Shown one piece after another: positions 38,623-46,635 of a stretch of 46,635 bases of DNA (the first letter of the stretch is position 1; each line of letters opens with the position of its first letter). The DNA lies in contig JABMRT010000050.1 in the NCBI GenBank assembly GCA_013202295.1, positions 1-46,635 of the forward strand, written 5' to 3'. Made by a program: the position numbers and the translations under genes. The DNA is from Candidatus Zhuqueibacterota bacterium. Its GTDB lineage: Bacteria > Zhuqueibacterota > QNDG01 > JABMRT01. The notes below the pieces were generated by a model. It was not told the DNA's origin, did no database searches, and worked only from the letters and a program-made list of their open reading frames with translations.

Positions 38623-39195
38623 TTGACACCTGGGCAATTTTTCTTTAAACATCGCAGCTATACTCCCATCCCGCTGCTGCTGGCAGTGCTGATTCTGGCT
38701 GATACGACATGGACCAGTTTTCTGACGGGACTGACCATCATGTTTCTTGGCGAAAGTATGCGGTTTTGGGGAGTGCTGTACGCCGGATCGGCCACGCGCA
38801 CAACCGGTGAGGTGGGCGCGGGCAGGCTGGTCACGGATGGTCCTTTCGCGCATGTGCGCAATCCGCTTTACGTGGGGAATTTTTTATTAAGTCTCGGTCT
38901 GACCGTGATGAGCCGGGCATGGATGCCATGGATGCTGCTGGTCTTTCTCTTTCTTTTCGGTATACAATATGCGTTCATCGTGAAAGAAGAAGAAGGATTT
39001 CTGGCCAAACAGTTTGGTGATCAGTATGCTGAATATTGCCAGCATGTCCCGCGCTGGATTCTAAAAATTCGAGGTTTCACCAATTCCGAATTGTCCAGCC
39101 CAGTCTTTGCCAAGGCCCTGCGTTCTGAGCGCAATACACTTCAGTCCGCTCTTGCTGTCACACTACTCATGTTAATAAGATGGCATCTGCTCTAA
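38623..39195 (+). CDS. Isoprenylcysteine/phospholipid-type membrane methyltransferase
   Basis: A 190-residue multi-pass membrane protein of the ICMT/PEMT-like methyltransferase family. It has four or so hydrophobic segments. The SAM-related motif VTDGPFAHVRNPLYVGNF (70-87) is followed by the late signature VKEEEGFLAKQFGDQYAEYC. TTG start with GGAGG in front; it starts right after the previous stop (TGA at 38620-38622). It overlaps lpxB by 16 bases. Position between the Gfo/Idh gene and lpxB suggests a job on an envelope lipid or isoprenoid, but the substrate is unknown. Confidence 0.83.
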   Translation: MTPGQFFFKHRSYTPIPLLLAVLILADTTWTSFLTGLTIMFLGESMRFWGVLYAGSATRTTGEVGAGRLVTDGPFAHVRNPLYVGNFLLSLGLTVMSRAWMPWMLLVFLFLFGIQYAFIVKEEEGFLAKQFGDQYAEYCQHVPRWILKIRGFTNSELSSPVFAKALRSERNTLQSALAVTLLMLIRWHLL

Positions 39196-40352
39196 ATAAC
39201 ATTGGCGCATCCTCCATTCTGATCATTGCAGGGGAGGCCTCAGGGGATACACGCGGCGCTGAATTGATGGCCGCGTTGCAAGAGAAGCATCCCCATTTAA
39301 AATTCTTCGGTATTGGCGGCGATCTGATGGCCAAAGCAGGGATGCACATTGTGCATCACGCTCGTGAAATGGCCTTTCTTGGATTTTTTGAAGTGATCCG
39401 GCATTTTCCATTTATTCGAAAAGTCTTTCGCGAGATGACGGATCTGCTCGAGACCGAGCGTCCCGATCTGGTTATTCTGATCGATTATCCTGGATTCAAT
39501 CTTCGGTTCGCTAAGCAAGCCAAGAAACGCGGCATCCGCGTGGTTTATTATATTAGTCCACAGATCTGGGCGTGGAATCAAAACCGAATCCATAAAATCC
39601 GCGAAACGGTCGATCATATGATTGTACTTTTTCCTTTCGAAGAGACCCTGTATCGCGAAGCGGGCGTGCCAGCCACGTTCGTGGGGCATCCGCTTAAAGA
39701 AACATTTCAGGTCAACACATCCAAATCGGAATTTTACAAATCGCTTGGCTTGAATGCTGATTTCAAGACCCTCGCGTTGCTGCCGGGATCCAGAAAACAG
39801 GAAGTTGAGCGACTGCTGCCGGAGATGATCCGCTCCTCTAGGATTTTAAAGCAGGATGTTCCGCAGCTTCAAATCCTCCTGTGCCAATCTCCGACACTGT
39901 CCGACACATTTTATCGCGTCCTGTTGCAGCATAATCCAGATATTCATCTCATTGAAGGCCAGACACACAGGGTGCTCAACCATAGCGATGCTGCTCTCGT
40001 GGCTTCGGGTACGGCCACGCTTGAGGCGGCATTGGCGGGTGTACCAATGGTGGTGCTTTATAAAATGGCGCCGCTTTCGTATCTTTTGGCCCGGCTTCTG
40101 GTGCGTGTCCAATATATTGGTCTGGTGAACATTGTGGCTGGCCGTGGTATTGTCCCCGAATTGATTCAGGGAGCGGCCCATGCAGAACGGATCTCTGAAA
40201 CCATCAGGCCATTTCTCATGAATTCGGAGCAAGCACAACAAGCCAGGGCCAACTTAGCCGAAGTGTCTGAAAAGTTGGGTGAATCGGGCGCGGCAGAAAG
40301 AGCTGCCGACGTCATTTTGCAAGAACTCCCCAAAACAGGAATTGTATTATGA
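39180..40352 (+). CDS. lpxB: Lipid-A-disaccharide synthase
   Basis: A 390-residue GT19 glycosyltransferase that joins 2,3-diacylglucosamine 1-phosphate with UDP-2,3-diacylglucosamine to give the lipid A disaccharide at the inner membrane. Recognisable features: AGEASGDTRGAEL (17-29), FFGIGGDLMAKAG, GFFEVIRH, LIDYPGFNLRFA, YISPQIWAWNQNRI, FVGHPL, LLPGSRKQEV and a late ASGTATLEAAL. It overlaps lpxK by 4 bases (ATGA). The ribosome site is weak, as its start lies inside the previous gene. Length is normal. Confidence 0.97.
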   Translation: MASALNNIGASSILIIAGEASGDTRGAELMAALQEKHPHLKFFGIGGDLMAKAGMHIVHHAREMAFLGFFEVIRHFPFIRKVFREMTDLLETERPDLVILIDYPGFNLRFAKQAKKRGIRVVYYISPQIWAWNQNRIHKIRETVDHMIVLFPFEETLYREAGVPATFVGHPLKETFQVNTSKSEFYKSLGLNADFKTLALLPGSRKQEVERLLPEMIRSSRILKQDVPQLQILLCQSPTLSDTFYRVLLQHNPDIHLIEGQTHRVLNHSDAALVASGTATLEAALAGVPMVVLYKMAPLSYLLARLLVRVQYIGLVNIVAGRGIVPELIQGAAHAERISETIRPFLMNSEQAQQARANLAEVSEKLGESGAAERAADVILQELPKTGIVL

Positions 40353-41392
40353 TCCGGCTCTGGAAAAACAGGCGATTCAGTATTCTGCTCTGGCCCCTGT
40401 CACTGCTCTATCAGGTTGTTATTCAAGTTCGAAACCGAAATTACGATTCCAATAAAAACAAGGTATCCCAATTTAATGCCAAGGTTATCAGTGTTGGTAA
40501 TATCACAGTCGGAGGTACAGGCAAGACTCCACTTGTAATGGCAATGGCTGAATGGTTGCAGGCAGAAGGCCAAAGCGTTGCCATACTCAGCCGGGGATAC
40601 GGCCGGAATGGCAAATCGCCATTCGTCGTTTCGGATGGCAAAAACACACAAAACAATGTATCCCATACAGGTGACGAGCCATTGATGATGGCTCGTCGTC
40701 TTCCTGAAGTGCCGGTGATTGTAGGGTCCAGCCGGTCAGAGGCGGGAAAGTTCGCGATTGAACAATTCCATCCGGATCTGATTATTCTGGATGATGGATT
40801 TCAGCATCGAAAAGTTGCCCGAGATCTGGATGTGGTGACACTGGATGCAACTTGTCCTTTCGGCAATGAGTGGCTGCTTCCGGCAGGACCACTCCGGGAG
40901 TCTATCTCTGCCTTGCAACGTGCGGATCTGATAGTGCTCACACGATCCGATCAAATCGACGATGTATCATCCATCCATCCATCCATTCAACAATGGACGG
41001 ACGCGCCTATTCTAACTGCCAGGCACAAACCTTTAGATTGGGTTAGGCTGGAAACTGAAGAAATCCTGCCGCTCAACTATCTGTGCGATCGCTTTTGTCT
41101 GGCCTTCTCCGGTATCGGGAATCCAGACTCTTATGAAAAGACGGTTCGGTCCACCGGCATCCAACAATTAAAGGCTTTGCGATTCGGAGATCATCATCGG
41201 TATTCTGAACGGGATTTTGCACGAATCGATCGGGCTGCGGAAAAATTCGGTGCTGTGGCAATTATCACCACAGAGAAAGATGGAGTGCGTCTGGGCAAGG
41301 AACGACAGACTCGATTGCCGGTTTACGCATTGCGCATCGTTTTAGAAGTAGACCGGGGAAAAGACACGTTAATCCACTTGCTTTCAAAATAA
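40349..41392 (+). CDS. lpxK: Tetraacyldisaccharide 4'-kinase
   Basis: A 347-residue membrane-bound kinase that phosphorylates the 4'-position of the lipid A disaccharide, giving lipid IVA. A hydrophobic N-terminal segment (about 10-28) is followed by the P-loop VGNITVGGTGKTP (49-61). ILSRGYGRNG follows, then LILDDGFQHRKVARDLDVV and LPAGPLRES. It overlaps the lpxB stop by 4 bases, so they are translationally coupled. Together with lpxB it shows a complete late lipid A step set in this operon. Confidence 0.97.
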   Translation: MIRLWKNRRFSILLWPLSLLYQVVIQVRNRNYDSNKNKVSQFNAKVISVGNITVGGTGKTPLVMAMAEWLQAEGQSVAILSRGYGRNGKSPFVVSDGKNTQNNVSHTGDEPLMMARRLPEVPVIVGSSRSEAGKFAIEQFHPDLIILDDGFQHRKVARDLDVVTLDATCPFGNEWLLPAGPLRESISALQRADLIVLTRSDQIDDVSSIHPSIQQWTDAPILTARHKPLDWVRLETEEILPLNYLCDRFCLAFSGIGNPDSYEKTVRSTGIQQLKALRFGDHHRYSERDFARIDRAAEKFGAVAIITTEKDGVRLGKERQTRLPVYALRIVLEVDRGKDTLIHLLSK

Positions 41393-41414
41393 AAAAGCTT
41401 TAGGGGTAATAAAA

Positions 41415-42785
41415 ATGGCTAAGCCATGTATAATGATTGTGGATGACGAGAAGAATGTGCGTCTCCTGATTCGGGATATCCTTACTGAAAAACGCCAATA
41501 TGACATCGTTCAGGCCACAAGTGGAGAAGCGTGCCTTCGTAAACTTGATGAAAAAGGCGTGGACCTCGTGCTTATGGATCTCCAAATGCAGGGCATGGAT
41601 GGTCATGAAACTCTGAACGCGATCCGGCAGCAGCACCCGTATTTGCCTGTGATTATTATGACCGCGCATGGTACGATAGAGCGGGCAGTCGATTCCATGA
41701 AATCGGGATCCTACGATTTTCTCACCAAACCATTCACGGGTGAACGACTCATCGTCACAGTAAAAAATGCTTTGGCAGCAAACGCGTTGAAGACAGAGGT
41801 TCAGTCTCTTCGATCCGAGCTCAAAGATCGTTATAAATTTGAAAATATTATCGGGCAAAGCGGTGTAATGCAAGAGGTCTTCCGGGCGCTTGAGAAAGTT
41901 GTAAACAGTGATGTCACTGTCCTCCTTCAGGGAGAGAGCGGTACGGGCAAGGAGTTGTTTGCCCGGGCCATTCACAACCAGTCCACGACACGCAAGGACA
42001 AACCCTTTATTGCTGTGAATTGTACGGCCCTGCCTGAATCTCTACTGGAAAGTGAATTGTTCGGGCATGAGAGAGGCGCCTATACCGGTGCCGTTTCAAG
42101 AAGAATCGGAAAATTCGAATCGGCTAACGGGGGCACCATTTTTCTGGATGAAATCGGGGATATGAGCCAGCCGATCCAGGCCAAAATCCTCCGTGTCCTT
42201 CAGGAACGTGAGTTTGAGCGATTGGGTGGCAATCAACTGGTGAAAGTTAATCTTCGTCTTATATCTGCAACCAATCAGGATCTATCCGACCTGGTTCCAA
42301 AAGGTCTGTTCCGAGAAGATCTTTTCTATCGTATCAGTGTTTTTCCTATTCGGCTGCCTCCACTTCGTGAGCGTAAAAGCGACATACCGATTCTGGCCTC
42401 TCATTTTATCAATCGGTACAGTCTCCGTGAGAAGAAGAAGATTGCCGGAGTGCATCCTGAAGCGATCAAGGTTTTAATGGGGTATCACTGGCCAGGCAAT
42501 GTGCGTGAACTTGAGAATACAATCGAGCGGGCCGTGGTGGTTTCAACCACCCCTGAAATTCAGATCGCCGATTTGCCTTCTCATATTATATCCATTGGGC
42601 ATGAACACATCGCAGCCAGCGATGAAACTCTACCCCAGTGGATTGAGAGGCTAGAGGTGGATATTCTGAAAAAAACGCTTCTCGAATTTGAAGGCAATGT
42701 ATCCCAGGCTGCGAGAAAACTGGGCATTGGTCGAGCTACGATTTATAGAAAAGCCAAGAAGTATAACTTGCCGATTTCAAAGTAG
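41415..42785 (+). CDS. NtrC-type sigma-54-dependent response regulator
   Basis: A 456-residue activator with three parts. The receiver domain (1-120) has phospho-acceptor D55 in LVLMDLQMQG and K105. The AAA+ domain has Walker A GESGTGKE at 173-180, the sigma-54 contact loop as GAYTGA at 221-226 (usually GAFTGA), and Walker B TIFLDEIGD at 241-249. The Fis-type helix-turn-helix (about 420-450) contains NVSQAARKLGIGRATIY. No histidine kinase lies beside it, so it is an orphan regulator in the window. It sits 22 bases after lpxK with a GGGG-type ribosome site and 12 bases before nadB. The regulated genes are not known. Confidence 0.95.
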   Translation: MAKPCIMIVDDEKNVRLLIRDILTEKRQYDIVQATSGEACLRKLDEKGVDLVLMDLQMQGMDGHETLNAIRQQHPYLPVIIMTAHGTIERAVDSMKSGSYDFLTKPFTGERLIVTVKNALAANALKTEVQSLRSELKDRYKFENIIGQSGVMQEVFRALEKVVNSDVTVLLQGESGTGKELFARAIHNQSTTRKDKPFIAVNCTALPESLLESELFGHERGAYTGAVSRRIGKFESANGGTIFLDEIGDMSQPIQAKILRVLQEREFERLGGNQLVKVNLRLISATNQDLSDLVPKGLFREDLFYRISVFPIRLPPLRERKSDIPILASHFINRYSLREKKKIAGVHPEAIKVLMGYHWPGNVRELENTIERAVVVSTTPEIQIADLPSHIISIGHEHIAASDETLPQWIERLEVDILKKTLLEFEGNVSQAARKLGIGRATIYRKAKKYNLPISK

Positions 42786-42797
42786 GGAGATGGTATT

Positions 42798-44471
42798 GTG
42801 AATCATCATTCCGATTTCCTTGTAATTGGAAGTGGTATCGCGGGTCTCAGTTTTGCGCTTCAAGTTGCAGATCAGGGATCTGTGATTATTCTGACGAAGA
42901 AGGAACGTGCAGACAGCAATACCAATCGGGCCCAGGGCGGGATAGCGGCAGTCTTCGGCAACGATGACTCCTTTGATTTACATGTTCAGGATACCCTGAA
43001 AGCGGGTGTTGGATTATGTCATACCGATGCTGTGGAACAGATTGTCCGCGAGGGCCCGGAAAGCATCCGTATGCTGCAGGACTGGGGTGTGGATTTTACC
43101 CATATTCAACCGAAATCCCCCAGTCTGGATCTGGGACGGGAAGGCGGTCACACACGGAACCGGATTATCCACTCCAAAGATCGAACCGGCATGGCAGTCG
43201 AGCATGCCCTTCTCGAGAATCTCCGGAGCCATCCGAATATTCAGATGCTAGAAAATCAATCGGCGATCGAGCTGATTACCGAACATCACCTTCCCAACAC
43301 AAGAGAAACAACCGGTCTGCATTGCTGGGGTGTCTATGCAGTGGATGGAAAAACAGGCGATGCTCATATATTTTCGGCTCATGTGACGGTACTCGCCACA
43401 GGGGGAGCGGGGTGGGTATACCCGCATACTACCAATCCTGATATTGCGACCGGGGATGGTGTGGCTATGGCGTATCGCGCCGGTGTGCCGGTGGCCAATC
43501 TCGAGTTTCTTCAGTTTCATCCCACATCTCTGTATCATCCTCAAGGTGATTCCTTTCTGATTTCCGAGGCTGTGCGGGGTTTTGGTGGCATCCTCAGAAC
43601 GGGGGATGGCGAAGCATTCATGACTCAGTATGATAAACAGGCGGATCTTGCACCGCGAGACATCGTGGCCCGGGCGATTGATTCTGAAATGAAACGGCGC
43701 GGCGATGAATGTGTCTACCTTGATGTGACACATCTGGATTCCGATAAAGTACGCGATCACTTTCCTACCATCCATGAAAAGCTGCTTTCACTGGATATTG
43801 ACATGACCCAGCAACTCATTCCGGTTGTACCTGCGGCCCATTATTTATGTGGTGGAGTCATCACGGATCTGGCTGGGAAAACGGTGATACAGGGACTTTA
43901 TGTCACCGGAGAAGCCGCATGTACAGGTGTGCATGGCGCCAACAGACTGGCCTCAAATTCATTGCTTGAAGCACTGGTTTTTTCAAATCGCGCCAGTCAA
44001 AGTGCAATACAGGATCTCCATCATTATCAAAAATCCGGCAGCCGGATTCCGGACATTCCGGAGTGGAACATCGAGGGCACATTTGACCAAGAGGAGTGGG
44101 TGCTCATCTCGCATGATTTGCGTGAAATCCAGAGACTCATGTGGGATTACGTGGGTATTGTCCGATCCAGCGAACGGCTCAAGCGGGCTTGGCGGCGTGT
44201 GGGTGTTATCAATCGCGACATCGAAACGTTTTACCGGAAGACACGCGTTTCTCCACAACTGCTGGAATTACGCAATATTTCATGCACGGCCTCTTTGATT
44301 ATTCGATCCGCGCTTTTCAGAAAAGAGAGCCGCGGTCTGCATTACACGACAGATTTTCCGGACCGCGATGATCAAAACTGGCTTGGCGATACGGTGATCT
44401 GGGGGTCCAATATTTTTCTGCGTCCACTGGGCGAATCCCTTCAGCAGCCTGAAACGGAGCAAACGATGTGA
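42798..44471 (+). CDS. nadB: L-aspartate oxidase
   Basis: A 557-residue FAD enzyme that oxidises L-aspartate to iminoaspartate, the first step of de novo NAD synthesis. The FAD motif GSGIAG is at 11-16. RAQGGIAAV (44-52), [17 protein letters not shown], and a late [18 protein letters not shown] are all family signatures. GTG start after AGGGAGATGG. nadA and nadC are not beside it. It overlaps the next gene by 4 bases (GTGA). Length and motif order match known NadB closely. Confidence 0.96.
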   Translation: MNHHSDFLVIGSGIAGLSFALQVADQGSVIILTKKERADSNTNRAQGGIAAVFGNDDSFDLHVQDTLKAGVGLCHTDAVEQIVREGPESIRMLQDWGVDFTHIQPKSPSLDLGREGGHTRNRIIHSKDRTGMAVEHALLENLRSHPNIQMLENQSAIELITEHHLPNTRETTGLHCWGVYAVDGKTGDAHIFSAHVTVLATGGAGWVYPHTTNPDIATGDGVAMAYRAGVPVANLEFLQFHPTSLYHPQGDSFLISEAVRGFGGILRTGDGEAFMTQYDKQADLAPRDIVARAIDSEMKRRGDECVYLDVTHLDSDKVRDHFPTIHEKLLSLDIDMTQQLIPVVPAAHYLCGGVITDLAGKTVIQGLYVTGEAACTGVHGANRLASNSLLEALVFSNRASQSAIQDLHHYQKSGSRIPDIPEWNIEGTFDQEEWVLISHDLREIQRLMWDYVGIVRSSERLKRAWRRVGVINRDIETFYRKTRVSPQLLELRNISCTASLIIRSALFRKESRGLHYTTDFPDRDDQNWLGDTVIWGSNIFLRPLGESLQQPETEQTM

Positions 44472-45217
44472 GCCGGGTCGGGATGACAGTCGATCCGTAC
44501 AAGGGGATTCCGCTCCCGGTACTGTTCCGTTTCGTCCGATGGGCCGGTGTGAGACACGCCGAAGTCACTCCCAAATTTCTGTTTTCACATTCTTTCATCC
44601 TCCGTTCAATTCGGGGGATGAGCCTTGGATTTCATCTGCCCAATGCCGGTCTCGACGGATATGATTTTTCGTCCAATTCATATCAGTCCGAGATTAAGGA
44701 TGTCATTACCCGGGTCTCCAATCTTTCCAAACATGTCCAATTTAAATATGCAGTGTGCCATCCACCCGAATCCCCGAAGAAGGATCGATCCCTCAGCCTA
44801 TATTTTCAATCCCTTCGCGAACTGAACCTTCCACTCGTGCTTGAAAACATCCAATCCTGCGCAGGTCATGATTTCATCCGTTTTCACGCACAATGTCAGC
44901 AAGAGTTGAACGATCAGCTCCTTGGCGTTTGTCTGGATGTTTCCCACGCCAGGCTATCCGGCGATAACTGGCAGAATCTCTTCCAGCTATTTAAATCACA
45001 AATCCAGGTGATTCACCTCTCCGACATCCAGGGCCGAGAAGACAAACACGCACCCTTCAGGGATGACAGTACGCTATCGCTTCACTCGATCCTAGATTAT
45101 CTTTTGGAACAGAAATATAAGGGCGTTCTGAATTTTGAAATCCTTCCGGAGGGATTGCACGGCATCATTCAAATGTTCCGGAACATTCGGCAGGCACAGA
45201 AATTATTTGACTGCTGA
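44468..45217 (+). CDS. Sugar phosphate isomerase/epimerase-like TIM-barrel protein
   Basis: A 249-residue protein of the xylose isomerase-like / AP endonuclease 2 TIM barrel group. Putative metal ligand motifs are the [14 protein letters not shown] strand, [24 protein letters not shown] and a late LNFEILPEG. The GTG start overlaps the nadB stop. Proteins of this group may be sugar isomerases, epimerases or nucleases, and nothing here decides which. Translational coupling to nadB is of interest but does not prove a role in NAD synthesis. Confidence 0.75.
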   Translation: MSRVGMTVDPYKGIPLPVLFRFVRWAGVRHAEVTPKFLFSHSFILRSIRGMSLGFHLPNAGLDGYDFSSNSYQSEIKDVITRVSNLSKHVQFKYAVCHPPESPKKDRSLSLYFQSLRELNLPLVLENIQSCAGHDFIRFHAQCQQELNDQLLGVCLDVSHARLSGDNWQNLFQLFKSQIQVIHLSDIQGREDKHAPFRDDSTLSLHSILDYLLEQKYKGVLNFEILPEGLHGIIQMFRNIRQAQKLFDC

Positions 45218-45261
45218 TTTCAATTCAACACATTGATTCAATCCACAGTATCATTATCTGA

Positions 45262-45840
45262 ATGAAAAAGACAGACACGGAATCTGAACACAGGTTAATC
45301 CGCCGGGCCAAGCGCGGAGATCTGCAAGCTTTTCAGACACTTGTTGAAAAATACGAAAAACGGGTGCTCGGGATTGCATATCAAATAACCGGTGATCCGG
45401 ATGCGGCCCGCGATATTGCGCAGGATGTTTTTCTCAGATTGTACCGGTTCCTGTCTCAATTTCAGACGCACAAGCGGTTTTTTACCTGGTTGTATCGGAT
45501 TACTGTGAATGCCAGCTATGATTATCTGAAGAGGGAACGACGATTTCGAGCAGTATCATTGGATGAACTCAATCATGAACCGGCAGGGAAAACAGAAAAT
45601 CCACATGATAATGAAATGGTGATTATTATTAAACAATTGATTGACAGACTGAGCACACCGCAAAAAACGAAATTCGTACTCAGAGAGTTGGAAGGTTTCT
45701 CCTGCAAAGAGATTGTGAAAATTATGGATTGTCCCGGAGGAACCGTTCGATCTTATCTCTTTTATGCGCGCAAGCATTTGAAAGAGAAGATTCGTTCACG
45801 ATACCCGGAATTTATCGAGGGTTGCAATTATGAAGTGTAA
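45262..45840 (+). CDS. ECF-type RNA polymerase sigma factor
   Basis: A 192-residue sigma-70 family factor of the extracytoplasmic function group. Region 2 (about 25-92) has AFQTLVEKYEKRVLGIAYQI and DIAQDVFLRLYRFL. Region 4 (about 130-180) has LRELEGFSCKEIVKIM and GGTVRSYLFYARKHLKEKI. An in-frame stop lies just before the ATG, which fixes the start, but there is no good ribosome site. It overlaps the next gene, an anti-sigma factor, by 11 bases. The pair probably senses envelope conditions and may drive the surface protein gene downstream. Confidence 0.93.
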   Translation: MKKTDTESEHRLIRRAKRGDLQAFQTLVEKYEKRVLGIAYQITGDPDAARDIAQDVFLRLYRFLSQFQTHKRFFTWLYRITVNASYDYLKRERRFRAVSLDELNHEPAGKTENPHDNEMVIIIKQLIDRLSTPQKTKFVLRELEGFSCKEIVKIMDCPGGTVRSYLFYARKHLKEKIRSRYPEFIEGCNYEV

Positions 45841-46345
45841 GTCGATTGAAAAGATGTTATCCGCATTTGCGGCGGATGAATTAAATTTCATCCAAAAGGG
45901 GAGGGTGCGCTGGCATGTACGGCGATGCGAATCGTGTTGTGCTGAATTGTCCGTGTACACAAAAACACGGGAACAGGTGCAAGCTACCCTCCGAACTCAA
46001 AATGAAAATTTGTCCGATGAACCAATCTGGCCGCAGATTGGTTCACGTGTTAAAATAATCCGAAACTCTCAAAAAAAGAGTGGGGCGCGGATTGTCCCGC
46101 TTGTTTGGAGAAAAGCTGTGCCTGTGCTTGCTGGCGCTTTCGTTCTTCTCATCTCTTTGTGGATACATCATGCGAGGCAATCTCCCGCTCCAGAAATTTT
46201 AAGAAGCGTCTTGCCCCTTGTTGAAGATTTTCATGAACCGGGTGTCACGATGATGACGTTTGAGACGGATGATCCGACAATATCGATTGTATGGTTTTTT
46301 AAAGACGATGAAGTAAATCTAGAAAATAAAAACGGAGGTGTGTGA
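45830..46345 (+). CDS. Putative anti-sigma factor with zinc-finger domain
   Basis: A 171-residue protein. Its N-terminal part (1-60) has a zinc-binding anti-sigma pattern, HVRRCESCCAEL, with the HxxxCxxC spacing. One transmembrane helix (about 98-116, VLAGAFVLLISLWI) follows, and the C-terminal 55 residues should be periplasmic. It overlaps the sigma gene by 11 bases and the next gene by one. This is the usual arrangement of an ECF sigma factor with its membrane-bound inhibitor. No signal-sensing domain is recognised in the C-terminal part. Confidence 0.85.
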   Translation: MKCKSIEKMLSAFAADELNFIQKGRVRWHVRRCESCCAELSVYTKTREQVQATLRTQNENLSDEPIWPQIGSRVKIIRNSQKKSGARIVPLVWRKAVPVLAGAFVLLISLWIHHARQSPAPEILRSVLPLVEDFHEPGVTMMTFETDDPTISIVWFFKDDEVNLENKNGGV

Positions 46346-46635
46346 TGAAGAGTAGACTGTTTCCAATGATAGTATGCGTTTTGCTTTTTACGAACTCTGC
46401 GATCGCGAGCATCTTTTTTAAGGGAATAATCCGGGATGCAGAGACAGGAAAGCCGATTGAAAATGTTAAAATTAAATACAAAATGAACACTCAAGAGACA
46501 TATGCATATGGAAAAGTAACTGATAAAGAAGGTTTTTTTACGTTACAATTATCAATAGGTAGGATATGGTTAATTCTTGCAGAAGCTGATGGGTATCAAT
46601 CCAAAGAAATGGAGATTATCAATGATGGTTCAGAC
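46345..46635 (+). CDS. Secreted carboxypeptidase-regulatory-like protein, partial
   Basis: The open frame begins with ATG 46345-46347, after GGAGG, and runs off the right edge. The first 21 residues are a signal peptide (MKSRLFPMIVCVLLFTNSAIA). The next part, GIIRDAETGKPIENVKIKYK then TDKEGFFTLQL, is a CarboxypepD_reg/CNA-B-like sandwich as found at the front of FCB surface proteins and TonB receptors. It is coupled to the anti-sigma gene (TGATG). The full product may be a larger receptor or adhesin. Confidence 0.72.
   Translation, partial: MKSRLFPMIVCVLLFTNSAIASIFFKGIIRDAETGKPIENVKIKYKMNTQETYAYGKVTDKEGFFTLQLSIGRIWLILAEADGYQSKEMEIINDGSD

Overview
The window looks like a chromosomal piece of a Gram-negative bacterium from the FCB superphylum, near candidate phyla such as KSB1 or Calditrichota. 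That placement is inferred from three things. Lipid A genes (lpxB, lpxK) show an outer membrane. Several secreted proteins end in a Por/FlgD-like C-terminal sorting domain, and a PorV/PorQ-type barrel is encoded nearby. An OmpA protein with thrombospondin type 3 repeats and a TonB-dependent receptor with a carboxypeptidase-regulatory domain are also present. Promoters resembling the sigma-70 consensus and GGAGG-type ribosome sites are easy to find. No rRNA, tRNA, CRISPR array or transposase was seen.

Layout. 1-212: start of carB (minus strand). 731-5194: OmpA/TSP3 protein, then a GH44 glucanase and a Gfo/Idh oxidoreductase. 5277-6413: secreted carbohydrate-binding protein (minus). 6582-8447: deoC and a GH5 lipoprotein. 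8497-12369 (minus): an AT-rich two-gene insert encoding a SIR2-domain protein and a 969-residue helical protein, with its own near-consensus promoter. This is the best candidate for a poorly described anti-phage system. 12497-17665 (minus): operon of GH29 alpha-L-fucosidase with PA14, a MIF-like tautomerase, GH5-CBM6, and a DUF1080 lipoprotein. 17822-32919 (plus): MBL-fold hydrolase, aldose epimerase, arabinose catabolism (araB, araD, a sorbitol-type dehydrogenase and a FucI-like isomerase), GalU-like nucleotidyltransferase, a GH2 enzyme with an inserted LamG domain, GH97, and a PorV-like barrel. 32941-35349 (minus): TonB-dependent receptor. 35577-36639 (minus): ZIP metal transporter behind two tiny membrane proteins. 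36957-37491: a frameshifted methyltransferase. 37651-45217: lipid A/housekeeping run (Gfo/Idh, isoprenylcysteine-type methyltransferase, lpxB, lpxK, NtrC-type regulator, nadB, TIM-barrel protein). 45262-46635: ECF sigma factor, anti-sigma factor and a truncated surface protein.

Working together. The enzymes from 2288 to 35349 form a plant-glycan utilisation region. The backbone-cutting glucanases (GH44, two GH5), the side-chain enzymes (GH29, GH2, GH97), binding modules, a TonB receptor and arabinose catabolism fit hemicellulose, perhaps fucosylated or arabinosylated xyloglucan. No alpha-xylosidase and no SusD partner were seen, so the substrate is an inference. The SIR2 pair interrupts this region and differs from it in base composition, which suggests horizontal acquisition of a defence module.
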